Shown piece after piece: positions 26,208 to 34,172 of a stretch of DNA of 57,102 nt. A model generated the notes under the pieces. It made no database searches. It saw only the letters and a list, made by a program, of their open reading frames with translations, and was not told the origin of the DNA. How positions within the stretch are numbered: position 1 is the first letter of the stretch; every line of letters starts with the position of its first letter. A program made the position numbers and the translations under genes. Source of the DNA: Gammaproteobacteria bacterium (GTDB taxonomy: Bacteria > Pseudomonadota > Gammaproteobacteria > Pseudomonadales > JAUIET01); contig JAUIHW010000025.1 in NCBI GenBank assembly GCA_030431775.1, positions 1-57,102 on the forward strand. The letters are read 5' to 3'.

Positions 26208-26383
26208 CACCGATTATGGCACCCGAACTCAGGTTGTTCGCTCAAATTTCGAACAACATCGTAAACTCTCGCTTCATATGGCCACAGCGCGCTTAATTAT
26301 GCCAGTGGGCCATGCTAGCCTGCGTGCCTGTTGAACGTCGCTCCCAACGAAATAATTCACAGAAACGAAGAAGGAAGGATGCA

Positions 26384-27106
26384 ATGAGCAGCTTTTTGTG
26401 TGGCCTCTGGCCAATACTGTTTGGCGGCCTGCTGGGCTGGTTAATATGCGGGCTGATGGCCCACCGTTTGAAGTATGCAAAAGTACGCGAACGCGTGGTC
26501 GAAAAAACCGTAGAGAAGCCAGTGGATCGAGTGCTAGAAAAAGAGGTGACTGTCGAAGTCGACAACCCAGAACACATCCAGCGTATCAGCGAACTGGAGG
26601 CGCAGCTAGAGGATGCTCGCGCAAATTCAAGCTCAAATACACAATCAGCTTCGGGCTCTGGACTTGCGATGGGCATTATGGGCGCTGCTGCCGGTGCAAC
26701 GCTGGGCTCATCAAACAATGCTCAGGAACTGGTTGAGCTGAAAGCCCGCAATGCCGAACTGGAGGCACAGCTGGCCGCGCTTTCCTCGGGTTCAGCAAGT
26801 GCCGCCCCGGAAATTGACCTTACCGCTGCCAAAGCAGCCGGCTTTAAACTCAAAAATGCCAGCGACTTTACAGTTGTCGAGGGAATTGGCCCCAAAATAA
26901 ACGAACTGATTCACGCTGACGGCATCGATACTTTCTTCGAGCTAAGCCAAACATCTGTGGATCGTTTGCAGAGCATTTTAGACCGAGCAGGTAAGAACTT
27001 TGCACTGGCCAAACCAGGCACCTGGCCAAAACAGGCTGGCTATGCCGCGCATAACCGCTGGGAAGAATTGAAACTCTGGCAGGATGAGCTGGATGGTGGC
27101 GTCTGA
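26384..27106 (+). CDS. Membrane-anchored helix-hairpin-helix (H3TH-like) protein
   Basis: 240 residues: an N-terminal transmembrane hairpin (LWPILFGGLLGWLICGLMAH), a long coiled coil with a repetitive VVEKTVEKPVDRVLEKEV tract, a low-complexity Ser/Gly/Ala linker, and a C-terminal domain FTVVEGIGPKINELIHADGI followed by a Trp-rich end. GIGPK is the nucleic-acid-binding HhH turn; such domains have been annotated as predicted flap-endonuclease-1-like 5' DNA nucleases, without activity shown here. ATG at 26384 follows AAGGA. It is paired with the OmpA-like gene 46 bp downstream. Confidence 0.72.
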   Translation: MSSFLCGLWPILFGGLLGWLICGLMAHRLKYAKVRERVVEKTVEKPVDRVLEKEVTVEVDNPEHIQRISELEAQLEDARANSSSNTQSASGSGLAMGIMGAAAGATLGSSNNAQELVELKARNAELEAQLAALSSGSASAAPEIDLTAAKAAGFKLKNASDFTVVEGIGPKINELIHADGIDTFFELSQTSVDRLQSILDRAGKNFALAKPGTWPKQAGYAAHNRWEELKLWQDELDGGV

Positions 27107-27152
27107 GTAGCCGCCGCGCCGCATCACAGAGATAACAACAGGAGATTACCCG

Positions 27153-27737
27153 ATGAATAACGAAACTTACATCGTACCTGAGTGGGATGAATTCAGCCGC
27201 ACCTGGAAGCTGGTTGCCATCGTCCTGGCGATACTACTGCTGTTGCTTTGGCTACTCGGGTTTGGGCCAGGCGGACGACATTGCGACCAAGGAACACCGG
27301 TGGCAGCAGCTGATCCCGCAGAATGTGCCGCTGATGCCACCGGCGCATCGCAAGCAGGCAGCGAAGAGGACTTTCTGAATTACACCGTGCCAGCGTACGA
27401 TTTTCTCGACGATGCTACAGCAGAGCGGCTGTATTTTGCCGTATCCAGTTACGAACTACCCGACAATGCTGGCACGGTACTGAACTCGGTGATTGAAAAC
27501 CTCAACGCCACTGCTGACAGTGTGGCGGTAATTTCCGGCTTTCACGATGCCAGCGGTGACCTGACATTCAACCAGCGCCTCGCCAAAAACAGAGCGATGG
27601 CGGTCAGGGATCAGTTGGTCGCCCTGGGGGCAAACCCCGAAAAGCTGGTGCTGGAGAAGCCTTTTAGCTCCACCGGCAGTGGTTCCGCGGAGGAAGCCCG
27701 GCGGGTTGAAGTAAGGCTGGCCCAGCTCACTGAGTAA
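27153..27737 (+). CDS. OmpA-like peptidoglycan-associated membrane protein
   Basis: 194 residues. One N-terminal transmembrane helix (LVAIVLAILLLLLWLLGFG), a short acidic linker, then an OmpA_2-type domain from about residue 90: LYFAVSSYELPDNAGTVL, SVAVISGFHDASGD, NQRLAKNRAMAVRDQLVALG and EEARRVEVRL. The Asp and Arg expected to bind meso-diaminopimelate are in the HDASGD and AKNRAMAVRD parts. With the HhH protein upstream it forms a conserved-looking inner-membrane pair. Confidence 0.8.
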   Translation: MNNETYIVPEWDEFSRTWKLVAIVLAILLLLLWLLGFGPGGRHCDQGTPVAAADPAECAADATGASQAGSEEDFLNYTVPAYDFLDDATAERLYFAVSSYELPDNAGTVLNSVIENLNATADSVAVISGFHDASGDLTFNQRLAKNRAMAVRDQLVALGANPEKLVLEKPFSSTGSGSAEEARRVEVRLAQLTE

Positions 27738-27788
27738 GCTTCGTTCCGCGGTTTCAACTGCCACCTTCTTTCGGTATGCTTGGGGGTT

Positions 27789-28940
27789 ATGCTGTATCAA
27801 CGCTACCGCGAGACGCGCGCCTACACCGAATCGCTGTGTGAACCGCTCGAAATAGAAGACTACATTCCGCAGGCTGTGGAATTTGCCAGCCCACCCAAGT
27901 GGCACCTGGCACATGTCACCTGGTTTTTCGAGGAAATGATCCTGCGGCCCCATGTGCCGAACTACCCCGTATTTGACCAGGATTTCGCTTTTCTGTTTAA
28001 CAGCTATTACCACGCTATGGGCCCGCGGGCGCTGCGCGCAGAACGCGGGGTGATCACCCGCCCTACCGTGGCGCAGGTTTACCAATATCGCGCTCATGTT
28101 GATGAGCACATGCAACGTTTGCTACAGAGCGATGCCTCAGAGTCGGTGAGCTCATTAGTGGAGCTCGGTATCCAGCATGAACAGCAGCATCAAGAGTTAC
28201 TGCTCACTGACCTCAAGTATGTGCTGGCGCTGAATCCAACTTTCCCTGTATACCGCTCCGATTTCTCGCTGGTATCAAACCACAACCAGGACAATGGCTG
28301 GCTGGAAGTAGCAGCGGGTTTGTACCCGATAGGCTACCGTGGAACGGGCTTCTGTTTTGACAATGAGCTTGCCTCGCATCAGGTTCAGCTTAGCGATGTG
28401 CAGTTGTCCCGAGCGTTGCTAAGCAACGGGGAGTATCTGGCATTTATCGAAGATGGCGGCTATCGGGATTTCCGCCACTGGCTGGACGAAGGTTGGGCCT
28501 GGGTACAAAGGGAAGAAATCGAGGCGCCACTTTACTGGCAACACATTGACGGCGAATGGTTTTACTACACCTTGGGTGGACTACTGCCGGTTGACCCCAA
28601 GGCCATTCTCGCTCATGTGTCTTTTTATGAAGCTAATGCCTTTGCTAACTGGGCCGGCAAACGTCTTCCCACCGAGTTTGAGTGGGAAGTGGCCGCCAGT
28701 CAGCTGGACTGGGGTAAACGTTGGGAGTGGTCCGCTTCAGCGTACCTGCCGTACCCAGGTTTTACGATCAACGAAGGCGCAGTAGGCGAATACAACGGTA
28801 AATTTATGGTGAATCAAATGGTACTTCGCGGCGCTTCCAGCGCCACGTCACCAGGCCACTCGCGGACCACCTATCGCAATTTTTTTCACCCACCAATGCA
28901 ATGGCAGGTATCGGGTATCAGGCTCGCGGCATCTGTATGA
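27789..28940 (+). CDS. egtB: Ergothioneine biosynthesis sulfoxide synthase EgtB
   Basis: Non-haem iron enzyme joining hercynine to a thiol donor (gamma-glutamylcysteine or cysteine) with oxygen to give the sulfoxide precursor of ergothioneine. The 383 residues have an N-terminal DinB-like domain with iron ligands in KWHLAHVTWFFEEM and HEQQHQELLLTDLKY, and a C-terminal FGE-sulfatase-type domain (LSNGEYLAFIEDGGY, FYEANAFANWAGKRLPTEFE, VLRGASSATSPGHSR). ATG at 27789 is used; TTG at 27780 is an alternative. It is coupled to egtD by an ATGA overlap. Confidence 0.92.
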   Translation: MLYQRYRETRAYTESLCEPLEIEDYIPQAVEFASPPKWHLAHVTWFFEEMILRPHVPNYPVFDQDFAFLFNSYYHAMGPRALRAERGVITRPTVAQVYQYRAHVDEHMQRLLQSDASESVSSLVELGIQHEQQHQELLLTDLKYVLALNPTFPVYRSDFSLVSNHNQDNGWLEVAAGLYPIGYRGTGFCFDNELASHQVQLSDVQLSRALLSNGEYLAFIEDGGYRDFRHWLDEGWAWVQREEIEAPLYWQHIDGEWFYYTLGGLLPVDPKAILAHVSFYEANAFANWAGKRLPTEFEWEVAASQLDWGKRWEWSASAYLPYPGFTINEGAVGEYNGKFMVNQMVLRGASSATSPGHSRTTYRNFFHPPMQWQVSGIRLAASV

Positions 28941-29896
28941 CGACACACCTGATGGCTGATGTGGATGCAGGCCTCAGCTCCACACCGAAAACCCTGCCCT
29001 CGAAGTACTTTTATGATGCTGCGGGTGATGAGCTGTTCCAGCGCATCATGCAATTGCCTGAGTACTATCTGACCCGCGCTGAATTGGCCATTTTCCGAGA
29101 CCGGACTGACCCACTGATTGCAGCACTTAAGGTCACCACACAGACGCACTTCGAGTTAATCGAACTGGGCGCAGGAGACGGCACCAAAACACTGCACCTC
29201 TTGCGCCGCCTGCTGGAACGTGGCTTTGATTTCGACTATCTGCCAATCGATATATCGGAGAATGCGCTTGAACAGTTGCAATCCATGCTGAATACCTCAC
29301 TGCCTTCACTGTCGGTTCAACCGCAACACGGCGACTACTTTAAAATTCTGGGCACGCTGAAAAAAGATCACCAACCCAAAGTGGTGCTGTTTTTAGGCTC
29401 AAACATTGGCAATATGCGCGACGAAGTGGCAGCTGACTTCCTGAAGGCCTTATCCGAACAGCTCAATGAGGGCGACAGGCTTTTGCTTGGTGTTGATTTA
29501 ATCAAAGCCGATGAGCTTGTTCTGCCAGCCTACAACGATTCCCGAGGCATCACCTCGCAATTCAATCTGAATTTACTTTGCCGAATCAATGCTGAGTTGG
29601 ATGCCGACTTTCAACTGGATCAGTTCGAGCACCTGCCACAATACGATGAAGCCGAAGGAATTGCGCGGAGCTTCCTGAGAAGCCTCACGCAACAGTCTGT
29701 TACGATTGCTGCACTTGGCAAAACTTATCATTTTGCGGCCGGTGAAACCATACAAACTGAGATCTCTCGTAAGTACAACGATCGAATTATTCAGCAGTTA
29801 ATCGCCGACACTGGTCTGAGGCAGTGCGACAAACTCACCGATCAGGAAGGTTTGTTTGCCGACTACATCCTTGAAAAAAAACCGCCTCAGGATTGA
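28937..29896 (+). CDS. egtD: L-histidine N-alpha-methyltransferase EgtD
   Basis: SAM-dependent trimethylation of histidine to hercynine, the first step of ergothioneine synthesis. 319 residues; the family start (LPSKYFYDAAGDELFQRIMQ followed by LPEYYLTRAE) and SAM site (ELGAGDGTKTLHLL) are clear, as is VVLFLGSNIGNM. ATG at 28937 overlaps the egtB stop (ATGA), so the long frame from 28901 is not used. Only egtB and egtD are present; the other mycobacterial genes (egtA, C, E) are absent from the window, as in many proteobacteria. The 3' end overlaps the convergent metY-like gene by 10 bp. Confidence 0.92.
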   Translation: MTTHLMADVDAGLSSTPKTLPSKYFYDAAGDELFQRIMQLPEYYLTRAELAIFRDRTDPLIAALKVTTQTHFELIELGAGDGTKTLHLLRRLLERGFDFDYLPIDISENALEQLQSMLNTSLPSLSVQPQHGDYFKILGTLKKDHQPKVVLFLGSNIGNMRDEVAADFLKALSEQLNEGDRLLLGVDLIKADELVLPAYNDSRGITSQFNLNLLCRINAELDADFQLDQFEHLPQYDEAEGIARSFLRSLTQQSVTIAALGKTYHFAAGETIQTEISRKYNDRIIQQLIADTGLRQCDKLTDQEGLFADYILEKKPPQD

Positions 29897-31158
29897 TCCA
29901 AGGCCTGCTCCAGATCAGCAATAATGTCGTCAGGGTGCTCAATGCCCACACAAAGACGAATCATGCTTCCGGTCACCCCCGCCTTTGCTTGCTCTTCCGG
30001 CGTTAATTGGCGATGGGTTGTTGAGGCCGGATGACAGGCCAGCGACTTGGCATCACCAATATTGACCAGACGCTTGAACAGATTGAGCGCGTCGTAAAAT
30101 TTCACCGCCTGTTCATAACCACCTTCAATTTCAAAAGTCAGCAGTGACGCCGGCCGCCCAGCACAGTATTTCTGCGCCAGCTCGTAATAACGGTCACCCT
30201 CCAGGCCGCCGTATTGCACACTGGCCACCTTGTTATGGCCAGCCAGATACTGCGCCACGGCTTTTGCGTTATCACAGTGCCGCTCCATTCGTAACGCCAG
30301 GGTTTCCAAGCCTTGTAGAATCAGAAAAGCGTTAAACGGGGACATTGCTGAGCCGGTGTTTCGCAACGGCACGGTTCGAGCACGGCCGATATAGGCAGCC
30401 TCTGCCATGGCTTCGGTGTAGATGACTCCGTGATAAGAGGGTTCAGGCTGGGTCAGGCCCGCATATTTGTCCCCGTGCTCTGCCCACGGGAATTTACCAG
30501 AATCCACAATAACACCGCCAAGCGATGTACCATGTCCCCCCATATACTTGGTTAAGGAATGGACAACAATATCCGCACCATACTCAAACGGTTTGATCAA
30601 CAGCGGGGTTGCTACGGTGTTATCAACGATTAGTGGCACGCCGCGCTTGTGCGCCGCCTGTGCGATCTCTTCAATATCAACAATATTGCCGGCCGGGTTG
30701 CCGATGGTTTCACAGAATACGGCACGGGTATTGTCGTCAATCAGACGATCAATAGCGGCCGCTGAGTCATCTTCAGCAAAGCGCACATCGACACCTTGCC
30801 TGGGCAACATGTGGGCAAATAAGGTATACGTACCACCGTATAATTGCGGCACTGTGACAATATTGTGGCCGGCTTCAGCGATATTCAAAATCGCATAATT
30901 GATCGCCGCGCTTCCGGCGCTGACCGCCAATGCTCCAACACCACCCTCCAGGTCTGCCACCCGGGCCTCCAGCACCCCGGTGGTGGGGTTCATAATGCGG
31001 GTATAAATGTTTCCCGGCACGGCGAGATCAAACAGGTCAGCGCCGTGCTGAGCGCTGTCAAACTCATAAGCAACCGTTTGATAAATAGGTGTGGCCACCG
31101 ATTTGGTGCTTGGGTCTGTTTCATAACCGGAATGAATCAGTTTGGTGTCATCTTTCAT
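29887..31158 (-). CDS. metY: O-acetylhomoserine sulfhydrylase (Cys/Met metabolism PLP enzyme)
   Basis: 423-residue PLP enzyme making homocysteine from O-acetylhomoserine and sulfide. The family start is DTKLIHSGYETDPSTKSVATPIYQTVAYEF, recognised across residues 4-33; PLP contacts are YTRIMNPT, GSAAINYA and the Schiff-base lysine in VHSLTKYMGGHGTSLGG (about residue 208). The length and the LACHPASTTHRQL segment with its following SMIRLCVGIEHPDDI favour MetY over MetZ or MetB. It sits in a region rich in sulfur genes, consistent with use of free sulfide. Confidence 0.88.
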   Translation of the reverse strand: MKDDTKLIHSGYETDPSTKSVATPIYQTVAYEFDSAQHGADLFDLAVPGNIYTRIMNPTTGVLEARVADLEGGVGALAVSAGSAAINYAILNIAEAGHNIVTVPQLYGGTYTLFAHMLPRQGVDVRFAEDDSAAAIDRLIDDNTRAVFCETIGNPAGNIVDIEEIAQAAHKRGVPLIVDNTVATPLLIKPFEYGADIVVHSLTKYMGGHGTSLGGVIVDSGKFPWAEHGDKYAGLTQPEPSYHGVIYTEAMAEAAYIGRARTVPLRNTGSAMSPFNAFLILQGLETLALRMERHCDNAKAVAQYLAGHNKVASVQYGGLEGDRYYELAQKYCAGRPASLLTFEIEGGYEQAVKFYDALNLFKRLVNIGDAKSLACHPASTTHRQLTPEEQAKAGVTGSMIRLCVGIEHPDDIIADLEQALDQS

Positions 31159-31201
31159 GGGAATTTCCAGAGCTACTTCTCTACGTGACTAACAGTTAAC
31201 A

Positions 31202-32044
31202 TTAATCAAGATCGCTGGCATCGTGACGCTCGCGTACCTGCTTATCCTCATCACCCCAGGCGCGGTTGACGCGGCGACCGCGTTTTACTGCGGGGCGTTC
31301 ATCGATCATTTTTGCCCAGCGGACTACGTTTTCGTAGGAATCCACATCGAGGAACTCGCCGCCCTCATATAGACGGTGCAACACCAGCGCACCGTACCAC
31401 GGGTAAATGGCCATATCGGCTATATTGTATTCTTCGCCGCACATGTATGTGCGACCGGCCAGGTTTTGGTCCAGCACATCCAGCTGGCGTTTCACTTCCA
31501 TGGTGTAACGGTTGATCGGGTATTCCCACTTTTCCGGGGCATAGGCATAAAAATGACCAAATCCACCACCGAGGTAGGGTGCACTGCCCATTTGCCACAT
31601 GACCCAGGACAAACACTCCGCCCTCGCTGAGGGTTCTTGCGGGTAGAAAGCGCCAAATTTTTCCGCCAGGTAAATGAGTATTGCCGCAGATTCAAATATA
31701 CGCGTTGGTGGTTCGGTACTGCGATCCAGCATCGCTGGTATTTTTGAGTTCGGATTGATGTCCACGAAACCACTGCTGAACTGCTCGCCTTCGCCGATAT
31801 TAATCAGATAGGCGTCGTACTCGGCCCCGGTTTTGCCGATGGCGAGCAGTTCTTCCAGCATAATGGTGACTTTGACTCCATTGGGTGTCGCCAGAGAGTG
31901 CAACTGCAAAGGGTGCTTACCCACAGGCAAATCCTTCTGATGAGTTGCACCGGCAACCGGGCGGTTTATATTGGCAAACCGGCCTCCGCTGCTTTCATCC
32001 CAGGTCCAGACTTTGGGTGGCGTGTAGACGGATTGTTCGCTCAT
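31202..32044 (-). CDS. yghU: Glutathione-dependent disulfide-bond oxidoreductase, YghU-type GST
   Basis: 280 residues. An N-terminal extension specific to the nu-class YghU/YfcG group (YTPPKVWTWDESSGGRFANI) precedes the thioredoxin-like GST domain (PLQLHSLATPNGVKVTIML, NPNSKIPAML, FESAAILIYLAEKFG). The helical domain contains the group-typical LGGGFGHFYAYAPEKWEYPI. Members bind two glutathione molecules and reduce disulfides. About 40 bp separates it from metY on the same strand. Confidence 0.9.
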   Translation of the reverse strand: MSEQSVYTPPKVWTWDESSGGRFANINRPVAGATHQKDLPVGKHPLQLHSLATPNGVKVTIMLEELLAIGKTGAEYDAYLINIGEGEQFSSGFVDINPNSKIPAMLDRSTEPPTRIFESAAILIYLAEKFGAFYPQEPSARAECLSWVMWQMGSAPYLGGGFGHFYAYAPEKWEYPINRYTMEVKRQLDVLDQNLAGRTYMCGEEYNIADMAIYPWYGALVLHRLYEGGEFLDVDSYENVVRWAKMIDERPAVKRGRRVNRAWGDEDKQVRERHDASDLD

Positions 32045-32126
32045 TCGGAGTTGTCCTTTTTGGTGATTTGCTTAGCGCGGATACAGCATACCAAATGCCA
32101 TGGCGATGCGAACAGTCGGCATACAA

Positions 32127-32909
32127 TCAGTCCCTCTTCGAGTCTTCAAAACTGCCATGCCTCCCGGCACCATTGGCAAAACGCGCTGCGCCAGCCCGAG
32201 TTTCACCACTGTGAATCACCGCCAGGCCGCCTTCATGTTCACTGATAAGCGCACTCGGCAGATCTTTGCCCCATTGCTGATATGACGACCAACGATCAGC
32301 ACGCAAACAACCCTGTGGAAAAGTCGCCAGTTGTTCAGCAAGTTCCAGCGCTGCTGACAGGGCCTTACCAGGTTCCACCAAGCGATTGGCCAGCCCAAAG
32401 CGCAGGGCTTCCTCACCACTGACCGGACGACCGGTCAGAATCATATCCAACGCGTGACTGTGGCCGATGGCACGACTGAGCCTGACAGTGCCGCCATCAA
32501 TTAACGGTACACCCCAGCGCCGGCAAAACACGCCGAAGACCGCGTTCTCCGCGGCCACTCGCATATCACACCACATCGCCAATTCCAGCCCTCCGGCTAC
32601 GGCATGGCCTTCAACAGCGGCAATAACCGGTTTGCTGAGCAGCAAATGGCTGGGCCCCATAGGCCCAAACGGAATGTCTGCGGCTGTGCTCTCCCCACCG
32701 GCCACTGCTTTCAAATCAGCACCAGCGCAAAATGTACCCTCACACCCGGTCAGAATGGCAACCGCCAGCCCGTCATCGGAATCAAAGTCCAGAAAGACAG
32801 TTTTTAGCAAGCGTGCCGTTGCCGGATCGATCGCATTGCGCGCCCATGGTCTGTTTATTGTAATAATGGCAATATTGCCTTCCCGCTCTATTAGGACTGC
32901 ATCTTCCAT
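32127..32909 (-). CDS. Crotonase/enoyl-CoA hydratase family protein
   Basis: 260 residues with a crotonase fold. The oxyanion-hole loops are FCAGADLKAV and VEGHAVAGGLELAM. In the region where hydratases carry a catalytic Glu (usual pattern PE..LG..PG.GGT) this protein reads FGVFCRRWGVPLIDGGTVRL, without the PE, so it may not be a classical hydratase. It belongs to a common actinobacterial/proteobacterial subgroup annotated only as crotonase. It is divergent from the PHB-depolymerase-like gene. Confidence 0.82.
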   Translation of the reverse strand: MEDAVLIEREGNIAIITINRPWARNAIDPATARLLKTVFLDFDSDDGLAVAILTGCEGTFCAGADLKAVAGGESTAADIPFGPMGPSHLLLSKPVIAAVEGHAVAGGLELAMWCDMRVAAENAVFGVFCRRWGVPLIDGGTVRLSRAIGHSHALDMILTGRPVSGEEALRFGLANRLVEPGKALSAALELAEQLATFPQGCLRADRWSSYQQWGKDLPSALISEHEGGLAVIHSGETRAGAARFANGAGRHGSFEDSKRD

Positions 32910-32995
32910 AGGCTTCTCCCGGGTGCTTGCGGCAAGCCCTGTTAAGGGCCAGTGTTTTAGTGTAGATTGCGGCCAAACCCTTGATATTGATTACC

Positions 32996-34006
32996 ATGCT
33001 ACTCAGCAGTTCACGTTTAACCAAGGCAACCACGCCGCTGATCACAACCCTGTTGGCAATTATACTCACCGCCGGCTGCTCTGACGGCAGTGACGAGTTT
33101 TTTGCCGAAGTAGCGGAACCACCGCCGCCCCAACGACAGTTAAGCGGTTGCGCCGATACCGATAGTTGTGCGCCCAATCCGCTATTGGAGATCGGCGGTG
33201 AACGCCCGGCACAAGTGCAGATACCCTCGGACTATGACCCAACAACGCGCTACCCTCTGGTCATCGTATTACACGGTTATGGCGCCTCCGGCCGTCTGCA
33301 GGCGCTTTACCTCGGGCTGATTCCACGGGTTGATGAAAAGCAGTATGTGCTGGTATACCCGAATGGCACTGAAAATGCGGTGGGCAACCGTTTCTGGAAC
33401 GCCACGCCGGCATGCTGTGCAGATGCGGCAGCAGCAGAAGACAATGACGGCGTTGATTACAGTCAGATCGATGACGTAGCCTATATTCGCAGCTTGATTG
33501 AGGAAGCCGCCGCCACCTACAGCATCGACACCAGCCATGTCGGCCTGTTCGGCCATTCCAATGGCGGCTTTATGGCCTTACGCTTGGCCTGCGAAGCGTC
33601 CGACCTGGTCACTTCAGTGGTCAGCCTGGCCGGTTCAACCTTTGCGGATGCAGCCAGCTGCGCTCCGGCAACCTTTCCGGTCAGCGTATTGACCATCCAT
33701 GGCGACCTGGATGAAACCATTCTGTACACGGGAGGAGAAATCCTGGGCGAAGCCTACCCTGGCGCTGTCGAAACTACCGAGCGCTTCGCCTCTCTCGGGG
33801 GTTGTGACGTACCAAACTCCATGATGCAGGCCCAGGTTGATGTGGCTGCCGGAATTGAAGGTGCGGAAACCACCGTATTGGCCTACCCCGATTGCGCAGA
33901 GGGTGTAGAGGTAGAACTGTGGACCATTGTGGATGGGCCGCACGCACCGTTTCCCTGGGAGCCGACGGCGTTGGATGCCTTTGTCGACTGGATGCTCGAG
34001 CATTAA
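32996..34006 (+). CDS. PHB-depolymerase/LpqC-type esterase lipoprotein
   Basis: 336 residues. The N-terminal signal ends in a lipobox (ILTAGC), so it is probably anchored to the outer or inner membrane on the periplasmic side. The alpha/beta hydrolase core has VIVLHGYGASG (oxyanion strand), nucleophile motif GHSNGG, an Asp in IHGDLDETILY, and a His in DGPHAPFPW. These fit the polyhydroxybutyrate depolymerase/feruloyl esterase (LpqC) family. ATG at 32996 is preferred; the TTG at 32981 lacks a ribosome site. Confidence 0.82.
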   Translation: MLLSSSRLTKATTPLITTLLAIILTAGCSDGSDEFFAEVAEPPPPQRQLSGCADTDSCAPNPLLEIGGERPAQVQIPSDYDPTTRYPLVIVLHGYGASGRLQALYLGLIPRVDEKQYVLVYPNGTENAVGNRFWNATPACCADAAAAEDNDGVDYSQIDDVAYIRSLIEEAAATYSIDTSHVGLFGHSNGGFMALRLACEASDLVTSVVSLAGSTFADAASCAPATFPVSVLTIHGDLDETILYTGGEILGEAYPGAVETTERFASLGGCDVPNSMMQAQVDVAAGIEGAETTVLAYPDCAEGVEVELWTIVDGPHAPFPWEPTALDAFVDWMLEH

Positions 34007-34172
34007 AGACTGTCCGTCAAACGAAAGGTTTTAGCAAACCCTGACAAACAGACAGTACCATTCCCGGAGCATCAGCTAGCCGCAGTTTTCACACTACTGA
34101 CACCTTTCACACGTTTTTCATCAAACCGCCATAGGCTGGTCACCATTTTGTCTTGGGGCGCGTTGGACAGCT

